Positions 52,914 to 62,064 of a stretch of DNA of 64,000 nucleotides are shown here, piece after piece. The stretch lies in contig NZ_CP046902.1 of assembly GCF_009789555.1 (NCBI RefSeq), positions 1,290,001 to 1,354,000 on the forward strand, written 5' to 3'. Numbering within the stretch: the first letter of the stretch is position 1; every line of letters begins with the position of its first letter. The notes beneath the pieces were generated by a model. It was not told where the DNA came from, ran no database searches, and worked only from the letters and a program-made list of their open reading frames with translations. The DNA comes from Stutzerimonas stutzeri. Its GTDB lineage: Bacteria > Pseudomonadota > Gammaproteobacteria > Pseudomonadales > Pseudomonadaceae. The translations under genes were made by a program, and so were the position numbers.

Positions 52914-53185
52914 GACTTCACCTCGGACGATGCTCGGAGCCGGTGTTGTCATCAGGCATTCAGGTGCGGCCGACTGATCGGCCTTGGAGTCCCCCCGAAC
53001 ACCTAATGGTCGAAAACCTGAGGCCCGGTAGCCGGTGCACGGCTTTCATTTGTTTGGATGGCCTGAACTGAAGGATAGTTCGGATTCAACAAATTCAAGG
53101 GAGCAGAGGGGCTTTTACCGCTACGTTTCGTCGGATGAGGCCGCCAAGGTCGCGCCATGCGCGGCCTCGGGGAGAAATATTTTTT
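52914..53185. promoter_or_regulatory. prkA upstream region
   Basis: About 270 bp with no gene. It should hold the promoter of the prkA-yeaH-spoVR operon and the end of glpE. GAGGCCGC / GCGGCCTC (about 53138-53170) forms an imperfectly placed hairpin that may end the glpE transcript. I did not find a convincing sigma-54 site. Confidence 0.4.
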
Positions 53186-53515
53186 TCAGGACGGATCGCC
53201 TCGCTCGACGTCCTGGGGATACGTCTGGCGCCACAGTTCGAAGCCGCCGTCGAGGCTGTAGACGTCGGAGAAACCCTGGTTGATCAGGTAAGCGGCGGCG
53301 CTCTGGCTGGAGTGGCCGTGGTAGCAGGTCACGATGAGCGGATGATCAAGGTCCGCCGCGGCAATGAAGTCCGGCAGGGATTGGTTGTCCAGATGTGTCG
53401 AGCCGGCGATATGGCCGTTGGCATAACTGTGCGCGTCGCGTATATCGACGAACACGCCGCCGTTGCCACGCAGCGCCTGGGCCTGCTCCGGTGAAATGCG
53501 TTTGAAGTCAGTCAT
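53186..53515 (-). CDS. glpE: thiosulfate sulfurtransferase
   Basis: A 109-aa single rhodanese domain. Cys64 in CYHGHSS is the persulfide-carrying active site, preceded by FVDIRDAHSYANGHIAGS. It transfers sulfur from thiosulfate to thiol acceptors. ATG 53515 overlaps the apaH stop by 8 bp, so it is the last gene of the rsmA-apaG-apaH-glpE series. Confidence 0.92.
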   Translation of the reverse strand: MTDFKRISPEQAQALRGNGGVFVDIRDAHSYANGHIAGSTHLDNQSLPDFIAAADLDHPLIVTCYHGHSSQSAAAYLINQGFSDVYSLDGGFELWRQTYPQDVERGDPS

Positions 53516-54332
53516 GGGGAGCCTCGCAATCGCAGCGGTGCAGCTCACCGCTGTCGAGATTCATCAGGGTCATGGTGTTGCCCCACACGCAACCGGTGTC
53601 GAGCGCATAGACGTTGGGCTCGTCGCAGTGTCCTTCCAGCGCGGCCCAGTGGCCGAAGATGATCTTGCAGCCCCGGGTCTTGCGGTTGGAATGGCTGAAC
53701 CAGGGCGCAAAGCCTGGCGGTGCGGACTCCAGCCCCTCCTTGGCTTGCAGGTCCAGCGTACCGTCGGCCTTGCAGAAGCGCATGCGGGTGAAATAGTTGG
53801 TGATCAGGCGCAGCCGCGGCACGCCGTGCAGTTCCTTGTTCCACTTGGCGGGCTGGTTGCCGTACATGCCGTCGAGAAAGGGCTGCAGCATGGCATCGTC
53901 GCGCAGGGCCTGTTCGACCTCGGCGGCCCGCCTCAAGGCTTTGCTCAAGGACCATTGTGGCGGGATGCCGGCATGGACGATGGTCGTCTCCCGCTCGGTG
54001 TCGTGATGGATCAGCTTCTGCTGTCGCAGCCAGTCGATCAGATCGTCCCGGTCAGGCGCATCGAGGATGGGCCTGAGCGTGTCGGATCTTTTGAGTCGTT
54101 CGATATTGTAGGCAACGGCGAGCAGGTGCAGGTCATGATTGCCAAGCACCGTGACGCCCGAGCTGCCCAGGTCCCGCACGAAGCGTAGCGCCTCGAGCGA
54201 TTGTGGGCCACGGTTGACCAGGTCGCCGGCGAGCCACAGGCAGTCGCGCGAGGGGCTGAAATCGACCCGTCGCAGCAGGCAGACGAGAGGTTCGAGGCAA
54301 CCTTGCAGGTCGCCAACGGCATAGGTAGTCAA
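53508..54332 (-). CDS. apaH: symmetrical bis(5'-nucleosyl)-tetraphosphatase
   Basis: A 274-aa metallophosphoesterase: AVGDLQG (start), WLAGDLVNRGP, VLGNHDLHLL and a C-terminal FGHWAALEG give the metal site. It hydrolyses Ap4A to ADP and affects RNA capping and stress adaptation. It overlaps apaG by 4 bp and glpE by 8 bp. Confidence 0.95.
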   Translation of the reverse strand: MTTYAVGDLQGCLEPLVCLLRRVDFSPSRDCLWLAGDLVNRGPQSLEALRFVRDLGSSGVTVLGNHDLHLLAVAYNIERLKRSDTLRPILDAPDRDDLIDWLRQQKLIHHDTERETTIVHAGIPPQWSLSKALRRAAEVEQALRDDAMLQPFLDGMYGNQPAKWNKELHGVPRLRLITNYFTRMRFCKADGTLDLQAKEGLESAPPGFAPWFSHSNRKTRGCKIIFGHWAALEGHCDEPNVYALDTGCVWGNTMTLMNLDSGELHRCDCEAPHD

Positions 54333-54712
54333 TGCAAGGCTCCAGGTACGGCCAGCCGGAAGGGTGCAATCATGGCCTCGAAGCGGTGCCCATCCTCGGC
54401 AAGCATCTGATAGCTGCCTTGCATGGTCCCGACACGCGATGCCATCAGGGTGCCGCTGGTATAGACATGACGCTGGCCGGGTGCGATCACCGGCTGCTCG
54501 CCGACCACGCCGGCGCCGCGCACTTCCTGCACCTGGCCATCGCCGTCGGTAATGATCCAGTGGCGAGACAGCAGTTGTGCGATGAGCTGGCCTTTGTTTT
54601 CGATCGTTACCCTGTAGGCAAAGGCGTAACGGTTTTGTTCCGGCTGTGACTGGTCGGCCAGATAGGTCGGGCTGACGCTGACGTCGATCCGGTAGCGGGG
54701 GTCTTCAGGCAT
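54329..54712 (-). CDS. apaG: Co2+/Mg2+ efflux-associated protein ApaG
   Basis: A 127-aa fibronectin-III-like ApaG domain: YAFAYRVTIENKGQLIAQLLSRHWIITDGDG and GVVGEQPVIAPGQ are the conserved blocks. Its role is poorly defined. It is coupled to apaH (4-bp overlap) and 26 bp after rsmA. Confidence 0.94.
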   Translation of the reverse strand: MPEDPRYRIDVSVSPTYLADQSQPEQNRYAFAYRVTIENKGQLIAQLLSRHWIITDGDGQVQEVRGAGVVGEQPVIAPGQRHVYTSGTLMASRVGTMQGSYQMLAEDGHRFEAMIAPFRLAVPGALH

Positions 54713-54738
54713 GGTGGCTCCTGCTGATGGGTTCGCCT

Positions 54739-55548
54739 TCAGACGCGGGCGCAGCTGCGGGCGGAAAGTTGGTCTGACAATCTTACGAACGCGGCCAGGT
54801 CCAGCTGTTCCGGGCGAAGGCTGCCGTCGACGTCGGCCGCGGCAATGTCGGGCGCATCGAGCAGGCCCTTGAGCGTGTTGCGCAGCGTCTTGCGACGCTG
54901 GTTGAAAGCCTGTCGGACCACGGTTTCCAGCTGACGATGATCGCGTGCCGGGTGGGGCAGCACCTCATGCGGTACCAGGCGCACGATGGCGGAGTCGACC
55001 TTCGGTGCCGGATTGAAGGCGCCAGGACCTACGTTGAACAGATGTTCCACACGGCAGTGATACTGCACCATGATCGACAAGCGCCCCCAGTCGCCGCCGC
55101 CCGGTTGCGCGGCGAGCCGTTCGACCACTTCCTTCTGCAGCATGAAATGCATGTCACCGATCAGGCAGGCATGGTCGAGCAGATGAAAGATCAGCGGCGT
55201 GGAGATGTTGTACGGCAGGTTACCGACGACCCGCAGGCTGCCGGGCGCCTGGCCGAGCTGAGCGAAGTCGAACTTCAGGGCATCGCCCTGATGCAGCGCG
55301 AAGTTGTCGCGCTCGGCGAATTTGTGCCGGAGGATCGGAATCAGGTCCAGATCCAGCTCGACCACATCCAGGTGCGCGCCACTGTCGAGCAGCCCTTCGG
55401 TCAGGGCGCCCTGACCCGGCCCGATCTCTACCATGCGATCACCCGGCTTGGCGTGGATGGCGCGCAGGATGCGATGGATCACGCCGGCATCGTGGAGGAA
55501 GTTCTGGCCGAAACGCTTGCGCGCGCGGTGTTGATAGTTCTCGGACAT
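54739..55548 (-). CDS. rsmA: 16S rRNA (adenine1518/1519-N6) dimethyltransferase
   Basis: A 269-aa KsgA: KRFGQNFLHD, the SAM-binding VEIGPGQGALTEGLL, and the catalytic NLPYNIST motif. It dimethylates two adenines in helix 45 of 16S rRNA, a late 30S assembly step. ATG 55548 gives the usual MSENYQHRARKRFGQ start. Confidence 0.96.
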   Translation of the reverse strand: MSENYQHRARKRFGQNFLHDAGVIHRILRAIHAKPGDRMVEIGPGQGALTEGLLDSGAHLDVVELDLDLIPILRHKFAERDNFALHQGDALKFDFAQLGQAPGSLRVVGNLPYNISTPLIFHLLDHACLIGDMHFMLQKEVVERLAAQPGGGDWGRLSIMVQYHCRVEHLFNVGPGAFNPAPKVDSAIVRLVPHEVLPHPARDHRQLETVVRQAFNQRRKTLRNTLKGLLDAPDIAAADVDGSLRPEQLDLAAFVRLSDQLSARSCARV

Positions 55549-55774
55549 GGACAGCAGCACCCAGGGAGCAGCTTGAAGCGGGAAGCTCGAAGCGAAAAGG
55601 TGCGCAGTTTAACAGGCTGGGGTGGATGTCGCTTTTGGCTTCGAGCAAAGCTGCGATCCGTGGAGCAGCGAGCGCACCCTGCATGCAGTGGGCCGGTGGC
55701 GTCGCTGATGGCCCTTGGCGGGCATCGGTGGCGTGCGCCGAGCGATACCGCCAGCCGCATCGACCCGCTTCCAG
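55549..55774. other. pdxA-rsmA spacer with short GAAGC-type repeats
   Basis: A 226-bp gap, larger than expected for these usually adjacent genes. GCTTGAAGCGGGAAGCTCGAAGC at about 55571-55593 is made of GAAGC-like units similar to those at 50922-50970. No gene is supported in the rest. Confidence 0.45.
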
Positions 55775-56755
55775 CTACCGAGCCATCTGATACGCCGTTT
55801 CAAGCGCCACCTGCAGGCTGCCGGTATCGATACGCCCGGTACCGGCAAGATCCAGCGCTGTGCCGTGATCGACCGAGGTGCGCACGATCGGCAAGCCCAG
55901 CGTGACGTTGACGGCCGCGCCGAAGCCCTTGTACTTGAGCACCGGCAAGCCCTGGTCGTGATACATCGCCAGCACCGCATCGCAGTGCTCGAGGTGTTTG
56001 GGCGTGAACAGGGTGTCGGCGGGCAGCGGGCCGATGAGGTCGATGCCTTCCTGGCGAAGCGCTTGCAGCGCAGGCTCGATGATCTCGATTTCCTCGCGCC
56101 CCAAATGTCCGCCTTCGCCGGCGTGGGGGTTGAGCCCGCAGACGAGAATGCGAGGACGGGCGATGCCGAACTTTGCCACCAGATCGCTATGAAGGATGCG
56201 CGTCACGCGCTGCAGGCGCTCGGCAGTGATGGCTGCGGCCACGTCCATGAGTGGCAGATGCGTGGTGACCAGTGCAACGCGCAGGCCGCGGGTGGCGAGC
56301 ATCATCACCACCTGCTCGGTGCCCGTCAGTTGTGCGAGAAATTCGGTGTGACCGGAAAAAGGGATGCCCGCCTCGTTGATGACGCCCTTGTGCACGGGCG
56401 CGGTAATCATGCCGGCGAAGCTGCCATCCAGGCAGCCTTCACCGGCGCGTTGCAGCGTGGCAAGCACGTAGCGGGCGTTTGCGGGACTGAGCTGACCGCT
56501 GACGGCCGGCGAGGCGAGTGGCGTGTCCCAAACGTACAGGCTGCCCGCCGGTGCCGGTTGGCTCGGCCAACGCGCGGGAGTCACTTCGATCAGCGTGACG
56601 TTCAGTCCCAGCTCGGCCGCACGCGCGTGCATCAGCTCGGCACTGGCAACGGCAATCAGGGCATGGGGATGACTGTCGCGTGCCAGCAGCAGGCAGAGAT
56701 CCGGACCGATGCCGGCGGGCTCGCCGGGCGTAAGGGCGAAGCGTTTGGCGATCAT
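55775..56755 (-). CDS. pdxA: 4-hydroxythreonine-4-phosphate dehydrogenase
   Basis: A 326-aa PdxA: RFALTPGEPAGIGPDL start, SGHTEFLAQLTG, and the zinc-site GLNPHAGEGGHLGREE and MYHDQGL. It catalyses the NAD-dependent step of pyridoxal phosphate synthesis. It is preceded by a strong terminator, so it probably has its own promoter despite lying in line with surA. Confidence 0.96.
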   Translation of the reverse strand: MIAKRFALTPGEPAGIGPDLCLLLARDSHPHALIAVASAELMHARAAELGLNVTLIEVTPARWPSQPAPAGSLYVWDTPLASPAVSGQLSPANARYVLATLQRAGEGCLDGSFAGMITAPVHKGVINEAGIPFSGHTEFLAQLTGTEQVVMMLATRGLRVALVTTHLPLMDVAAAITAERLQRVTRILHSDLVAKFGIARPRILVCGLNPHAGEGGHLGREEIEIIEPALQALRQEGIDLIGPLPADTLFTPKHLEHCDAVLAMYHDQGLPVLKYKGFGAAVNVTLGLPIVRTSVDHGTALDLAGTGRIDTGSLQVALETAYQMAR

Positions 56756-56775
56756 GTGATCAGTCCTTGAGGCAG

Positions 56776-56808
56776 AAAAAAAACGGGCCGGCCAAACTGG
56801 CAGGCCCG
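56776..56808 (-). terminator. intrinsic terminator after surA
   Basis: CGGGCC...GGCCCG stem with inner GGCC/TGCC pairing, followed on the minus strand by eight T. It sits between surA (upstream) and pdxA, splitting what is a continuous operon in E. coli. Confidence 0.85.
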
Positions 56809-56839
56809 CTGATGGGGTACTACTTCGAGCGCGTCGGTA

Positions 56840-58153
56840 TCAGATCTTGATCTCGACGTAGGCTTCGTCACGAATCTGGCGCAACCAGGCTTGCAGCTCT
56901 TCATCGTACTTACGGTTGCGCAGCAACGTGAGCGCCTGTTGCTCGCGAAATTCTTCGCTGGCGTCTGTCGCGCGGCGTCCGAGCACCTCAAGGATATGCC
57001 AGCCGTACGCCGTCTTGAATGCGTCGGACAACTGGCCGCTCGGGGTGTTGGCCATGACTTCACGGAACTCCGGAACCAGGGAGCTCGGATCGATCCAGTT
57101 CAGGTCGCCACCGTTGAGCGCCGAGCCCGGGTCCTCGGAGAAGTTCTTCGCCAGTTCGGAGAAGCTTTCGCCGGCCAGGATACGGTCGCGCAGGCGTTCG
57201 ACCAGGCGGCGGCTTTCCTCATCGCTGCGAATCTGGCTCGGCTTGATCAGGATGTGGCGCACGTGGATCTCGTCGCGTACCTGAGTGTCGCCGCCGCGCT
57301 TGTCGAGGACCTTGAGCAGAATGAAACCGGGCGGCGTCCGGACCGGTTGGGTGAAATCCCCAACGTTCATCGTGCTGACTTCGGTGTCGAAGGGGGGGGG
57401 CAGTTGGGCCGCTTTACGCCAGCCCATGTCGCCGCCTTCCAGGGCGTTCTCGCTGGCTGAGCGTGACACCGCCAGTTGGGCGAAATCAGCACCCTTTTGC
57501 AGCTGTTCGTAAGTATCCCGTGCGGCTTGCTCGGCGGCCTGGAGGGTCGCCGAGTCGGCCGACTCCGGGACCGGAATCAGGATGTTCGCCAGCCGGTACT
57601 CTTCCGACAGTTGCAGCTTGCCTAGGTCGGAGGCGAGGAAATTCTCGACTTCCTGGTTCGAGACCTGGACCCGCTCGGCAATGCGGCGTTGGCGCACGCG
57701 GCTGATGACCATCTCTCTGCGGATCTGCTCGCGGGCGGTTTCCAGGCTCAGCCCGTCACGCTCAAGCGCGACGCGGAACTGGTCGAGGCTCATGTTGTTG
57801 CGCTGGGCGATGGTGGCCATGGCCTGGTTGAGTTCTTCGTCCGAGATACGGATGCCCGAGCGTTCGCCGATCTGCAGTTGGAGGTTCTCGGTGATCAGGC
57901 GTTCCAGTACCTGTTGTTGCATGACCTCCCGCGGCGGCATTTCGGCGCCGCGTTTCGCGATGGTCTGCTCGACCTCGCGAAGGCGCTGGTCCAACTGGCT
58001 TTGCATGATGACGTCGTTGTCGACAATGGCGACGATACGGTCGAGCGGGCGGACCTCGGCGCTGACCGAGGTGACCATGACGGTGTTGCCTAACAGCAGT
58101 GCACCCACCAGCAGTGGGCGCAGGTAATCAGAAAGCTTGGTCTTCACGTTCAC
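56840..58153 (-). CDS. surA: periplasmic peptidyl-prolyl isomerase/chaperone
   Basis: A 437-aa SurA: signal peptide (LLVGALLLGNTVMVTSVSA), N-terminal chaperone region (LDRIVAIVDNDVIMQSQLD), then two parvulin domains (first about RDEIHVRHILIKPS in the second copy; GGDMGWR and GGDLNWIDPSSL mark each). It escorts outer-membrane proteins, including LptD encoded just upstream. A GTG start at 58153 with AAGG upstream overlaps lptD by 26 bp. Positions 57392-57399 contain a run of eight G within the gene. Confidence 0.94.
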   Translation of the reverse strand: MNVKTKLSDYLRPLLVGALLLGNTVMVTSVSAEVRPLDRIVAIVDNDVIMQSQLDQRLREVEQTIAKRGAEMPPREVMQQQVLERLITENLQLQIGERSGIRISDEELNQAMATIAQRNNMSLDQFRVALERDGLSLETAREQIRREMVISRVRQRRIAERVQVSNQEVENFLASDLGKLQLSEEYRLANILIPVPESADSATLQAAEQAARDTYEQLQKGADFAQLAVSRSASENALEGGDMGWRKAAQLPPPFDTEVSTMNVGDFTQPVRTPPGFILLKVLDKRGGDTQVRDEIHVRHILIKPSQIRSDEESRRLVERLRDRILAGESFSELAKNFSEDPGSALNGGDLNWIDPSSLVPEFREVMANTPSGQLSDAFKTAYGWHILEVLGRRATDASEEFREQQALTLLRNRKYDEELQAWLRQIRDEAYVEIKI

Positions 58154-60911
58154 GGTAACCTTGTATGCCTTCGTCGAGGAATGTCTCGGTCGTGCTGCCG
58201 AACACGCCGCCGAGTCCCTTGAGGACGATTTGCAGGAAGATGCCATTGTCTGGCTCGTCGTTCTGCGATGGGTTGAGACTGGTTTCGTCGTAGTCGATCC
58301 AGTAGCGGTTGATCACTCGCAGCTTCCAGCAGCAATTGTCGTATTCGAAGCCGCCGAAGGCTTCCAGCGTACGGTTGCGGCTGTAGTCATGCTGCCAGCG
58401 TGCGATCACGCTCCACTGCGGCACGATTGGCCAGATGGTGGAGATGTCGTGCTGATTGATCTTGTAGTAATCCTTGATGTACTCGGGCGTACCCGGCGTG
58501 CCGTAGTCGCCGCCATAGGTCCACAGGCCGGTCGCTTGATCGAAACGGACGGTGTCGTTGCGATAGCGGTAACCGATATTGACGATCTTGTTCGGATTGT
58601 CGGCCGGCTGGTAATGCCACATGGCGCTACCGGAACGGGTGCTGTGCGTGTCCGGGTCCCAGTTGAAGGTGGACGTGAAGCGCCAGTCCCGGTTGTAGCG
58701 GTACATATATTCCAGCGCGTAGGGCGAGACCGATGAGGTCGCGTTGGACCGCGTGCGGTAGTCGATGCCGCGCAGCTGGACCTTTCTATCCTCGAAGTAG
58801 AACGCCTGGCCGATGCTCAAGCGCTGACGCTCGAAGCCATTGGGTTCGATCCAGCGGTTGGTGACTCCGAGCGATACCTGGTTGGCGTCGCCGATACGGT
58901 CCCTGCCGGAAAAGCGGTTCTCGCGCCACAGGGACGAATAGCCGAAGGTGCTCTCGCCGGTATCGAAGATCGGGATGTCATCCTGCTCTTCCTCCGGCAC
59001 GTACAGGTAGAACAGCCGGGGTTCGAGCGTCTGGCGATAGTCCTTGCCGAACCATTGGGTATCACGATCGAAATACAAACCGCTGTCGACGCTGAAGATC
59101 GGCACGCTGCGGTTCTGATTGCGATCGAAGGATTCGTAGGCAGCCAGCGAAGTCTGGCCGCGCGCGTCCAGATCCAGGTCGTACTGGGTATAGGCGTACT
59201 TCAATGATGGCTTGAGGAAGCCCCACGTCCAGTCGAGCGGCAGGCTGACGCCCGGCTCCAGGTGCAGACGCTCGCCTTCGGCGCGGGCGAGCCCAGTCAG
59301 GCGATCGTCATACCAGCGATGCTCGGGCAGGCCGGTGTTGCCATCCTCGTCGGTAAAAAACCCATTGCGCAAACTGCGCTGGAAACTGACGAACTCGGTG
59401 TTGTAGGCAAACCGCAAGCCGCCCGGCTGGAATGGCAGCGCACCATTGAGCGTGAGCTGCGGCAGGCGCTCGTACGGCGTGACGTCGGTAACCGTGGTGC
59501 GCTCGTAGGCATGCACATTCAACCGTGCGGTATAACTGTCGCCCCGATAGCTCAGCGTGCCTCGCTGGTCGAGATGATCCGGCTGGTCGATGCCCAGCTG
59601 GGTGTCCAGGTCCTGGAAGTAATAAGGGTCGCTGATATCGGTGTAATCGACCTCGGCCAGCCAGCGCGAGTCCAGCCCGGTCCGATGTTGCCAGCTGTAC
59701 ATCCAGCGCTGGTCTTCATACTCGGACTGCAGCTTGCGGTCGTCGTTGCTGTCGTCCAGGTAGGCGGCGCCGAACTGGCCTTCGCTGCTGCGGGTCAGGT
59801 AACGGAACTCACCTTCGAGCAACAGCCCGCGATCGCTCATGTAGTTCGGGTACAGCGTGGCGTCGAAATTCGGCGCCAGGTTGAAGTAGTACGGCGTAAC
59901 CAGCGACAGGCCGGTGTCGCTCGACGAACCGATGCTGGGTGCGAGAAAGCCGGACTGCCGCCGATCATCGATCGGGAAGTGGATATAAGGTGTGTAGAAC
60001 ACCGGAATATCCTTGACCCGCAGCGTCACGTTGGTCGCCGAGCCAAAGCCGGTGGCGGGGTTCAGCGTGACGTTGTTGCCTTTCAGGTGCCAGGCATTGT
60101 CGCCCGGCTCGCAACTGGTGTAAGTGCCGTCCTTGAGCCGGATGATGGCGTTTTCCGTGCGCTTGGCGTACTGCGCGCTACCACGAATCTTGCCTTCATG
60201 GACTACGTATTCGGCATTTTCGACCTGGGCTTCACCGGTATCGAGGAAGAGTTCGGCACGATCGCCCACCATCAGGGCGCCACGATCACGCAAGCGGACG
60301 TTGCCTTTCAGTTCGCCGCGGTTCTCCAGTTGATACAGGCTGGCTTCGTCGGCCTCGGCCTGGATGCTGCCTTGGCGCAGGATCACGTCACCGGCCAGCG
60401 TCGCGACTTCCTGCTGCTGCTCGTAGCGTGTCGCTTTCGCCGAAACATAGGTCGGCGCGTCGCTCATCGGGGTGTCATCGAACCGACCCGGACGATTCGG
60501 TTCCACATAGGTACCGGTGCAGTAAGGTCCCGTCTCGGCCAGTTGAGCGTTGGTCAACTGGTCACGCGGCACCCAGTCCAGGTGACTGTAGTCGGCGCTG
60601 CGCGATGCCAGCGCGCGACCTTTGCTCTCGGTTACCAGCGTGGTCGTGGCGGCCTGCTGTTCGGCCTTGCCGGTTCGAGGTTGTGCGACGCTGGCGGTGT
60701 CGCTGGCCGCGCTGCCGCGATGGACGGGGCGCGGTGGCAGCTCGGGGCTGGCGGCATCGGATGCGCAGCTCCAGCCTCCATCGGCTCCGGGCTGGCAGGC
60801 GAACTGCTCGGCTCCGATCACTAGGGGAGTCGCTACCGGTTGCAATGCGAGCAGGCCGCCTGTAACCAGTAGAGGGAATTTCTTGCGAAAAGCGGGATAT
60901 TTGACTGCCAT
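58128..60911 (-). CDS. lptD: LPS-assembly outer-membrane protein LptD
   Basis: A 927-aa protein: signal sequence, a Ser/Ala/Thr-rich N-terminal stretch common in Pseudomonas, the periplasmic OstA jellyroll (VATLAGDVILRQGSIQAEADEASLYQ) and a large barrel (VFYTPYIHFPIDDRRQSGFL, ending YDNCCWKLRVI and a C-terminal strand). It forms the LPS translocon with LptE. The surA-lptD overlap is the usual arrangement. Confidence 0.96.
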   Translation of the reverse strand: MAVKYPAFRKKFPLLVTGGLLALQPVATPLVIGAEQFACQPGADGGWSCASDAASPELPPRPVHRGSAASDTASVAQPRTGKAEQQAATTTLVTESKGRALASRSADYSHLDWVPRDQLTNAQLAETGPYCTGTYVEPNRPGRFDDTPMSDAPTYVSAKATRYEQQQEVATLAGDVILRQGSIQAEADEASLYQLENRGELKGNVRLRDRGALMVGDRAELFLDTGEAQVENAEYVVHEGKIRGSAQYAKRTENAIIRLKDGTYTSCEPGDNAWHLKGNNVTLNPATGFGSATNVTLRVKDIPVFYTPYIHFPIDDRRQSGFLAPSIGSSSDTGLSLVTPYYFNLAPNFDATLYPNYMSDRGLLLEGEFRYLTRSSEGQFGAAYLDDSNDDRKLQSEYEDQRWMYSWQHRTGLDSRWLAEVDYTDISDPYYFQDLDTQLGIDQPDHLDQRGTLSYRGDSYTARLNVHAYERTTVTDVTPYERLPQLTLNGALPFQPGGLRFAYNTEFVSFQRSLRNGFFTDEDGNTGLPEHRWYDDRLTGLARAEGERLHLEPGVSLPLDWTWGFLKPSLKYAYTQYDLDLDARGQTSLAAYESFDRNQNRSVPIFSVDSGLYFDRDTQWFGKDYRQTLEPRLFYLYVPEEEQDDIPIFDTGESTFGYSSLWRENRFSGRDRIGDANQVSLGVTNRWIEPNGFERQRLSIGQAFYFEDRKVQLRGIDYRTRSNATSSVSPYALEYMYRYNRDWRFTSTFNWDPDTHSTRSGSAMWHYQPADNPNKIVNIGYRYRNDTVRFDQATGLWTYGGDYGTPGTPEYIKDYYKINQHDISTIWPIVPQWSVIARWQHDYSRNRTLEAFGGFEYDNCCWKLRVINRYWIDYDETSLNPSQNDEPDNGIFLQIVLKGLGGVFGSTTETFLDEGIQGYREREDQAF

Positions 60912-61041
60912 CTTGTTTTTTGGGTCCGTGCTTGCGGCGAGCCATCGGCCGGGCTGGGCCGCACGCCTCTCGATGGGCTGAAAAAGATGCTGGATAATAA
61001 AGCATGACCCGCCTATCGGCTAGCGCCCTGGAGAGCACCAT
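60912..61041. promoter_or_regulatory. divergent promoter region of lptD and amgK
   Basis: A 130-bp gap between divergent genes. No specific box could be assigned. It should contain both promoters; in other Gammaproteobacteria lptD/surA is controlled by the envelope-stress sigma factor, but I see no clear match here. Confidence 0.4.
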
Positions 61042-62064
61042 ATGCCGCAACACGATCAACGCCTGCAGGACCTGAGCGCCTGGCTGGACCCCCAACTGAG
61101 CGCGCTTTTCGCGCGTCGCGGCTGGGGCGGGGTGCCCGAGGCGACACTGGTTCCGGCCAGCAGCGACGCCAGCTTCCGCCGCTATTTTCGCTGGGAGGCT
61201 CAGGGGCGCAGCTTCATCCTGATGGACGCACCGCCGCCGCAGGAAAACTGCCGCCCCTTCGTTGCCATCGCGGCCTTGCTGGCCGACGCGGGTGTCAACG
61301 TGCCACAAATCCTTGCCCAGGATCTGGAACGGGGCTTTCTGCTGCTGAGCGATCTGGGCCGGCAGACCTACCTTGACGTCATTGATCAGACCAATGCCGA
61401 CGAGCTGTTCGCCGACGCCATCGAGGCCTTGCTCGCCTTCCAGGCTCGGCCTGTAGCCACGGCGCTGCCCAGCTATGATGAGGCGCTGCTACGCCGGGAA
61501 TTGCAGCTGTTTCCCGACTGGTATGTGGAGCGCCATCTGGGGCATCGCTTCAGCGCGGCCGAGCGGGAAACCTGGGAACGTACATGCCGGCTGTTGATCG
61601 ACTCGGCACTGGCGCAGCCCAGGGTGCTGGTGCATCGTGACTACATGCCACGCAACCTGATGATCAGTGAGCCGTACCCCGGTGTGCTGGATTTCCAGGA
61701 TGCGGTCATCGGTCCGGTGACCTACGACATCACTTCGCTGTTCAAGGATGCCTTTGTCAGTTGGCCCGAGGCGCGGGTGCAGGGCTGGTTGCAGGGCTAT
61801 TGGGAGGCCGCGCGAGCGGCAGGCATTGCGGTCCACGAGCGTTTCGATGCGTTCCAGCACGCCAGCGATCTGATGGGGCTGCAGCGCCACCTGAAGGTCA
61901 TCGGCATATTTGCGCGTATCTGCCACCGCGACGGCAAACCCCGTTATCTGGCGGATGTGCCGCGCTTTTTCGCCTACATCGAGACCGTCACCGCACGCCG
62001 CCCCGAACTGGCTGAGCTGGCCGCATTGTTGCGCAGTCTTCCAACGGCCCAGGTGCAGCCATGA
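61042..62064 (+). CDS. amgK: N-acetylmuramate/N-acetylglucosamine anomeric kinase
   Basis: A 340-aa aminoglycoside-phosphotransferase-like kinase: SSDASFRRYFRW (phosphate-binding), LVHRDYMPRNLM (catalytic loop) and LDFQDAVIGPVTYD (metal-binding DFQD). With MurU it recycles MurNAc directly to UDP-MurNAc, a bypass that gives Pseudomonas intrinsic fosfomycin tolerance. The 4-bp overlap with murU supports the assignment. Confidence 0.93.
   Translation: MPQHDQRLQDLSAWLDPQLSALFARRGWGGVPEATLVPASSDASFRRYFRWEAQGRSFILMDAPPPQENCRPFVAIAALLADAGVNVPQILAQDLERGFLLLSDLGRQTYLDVIDQTNADELFADAIEALLAFQARPVATALPSYDEALLRRELQLFPDWYVERHLGHRFSAAERETWERTCRLLIDSALAQPRVLVHRDYMPRNLMISEPYPGVLDFQDAVIGPVTYDITSLFKDAFVSWPEARVQGWLQGYWEAARAAGIAVHERFDAFQHASDLMGLQRHLKVIGIFARICHRDGKPRYLADVPRFFAYIETVTARRPELAELAALLRSLPTAQVQP

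Noticed and set aside
57390..57400. Run of eight G inside surA as a phase-variation switch
   Set aside because: It encodes part of a normal LPPPF stretch in a housekeeping gene, and the length is within chance for this base composition.
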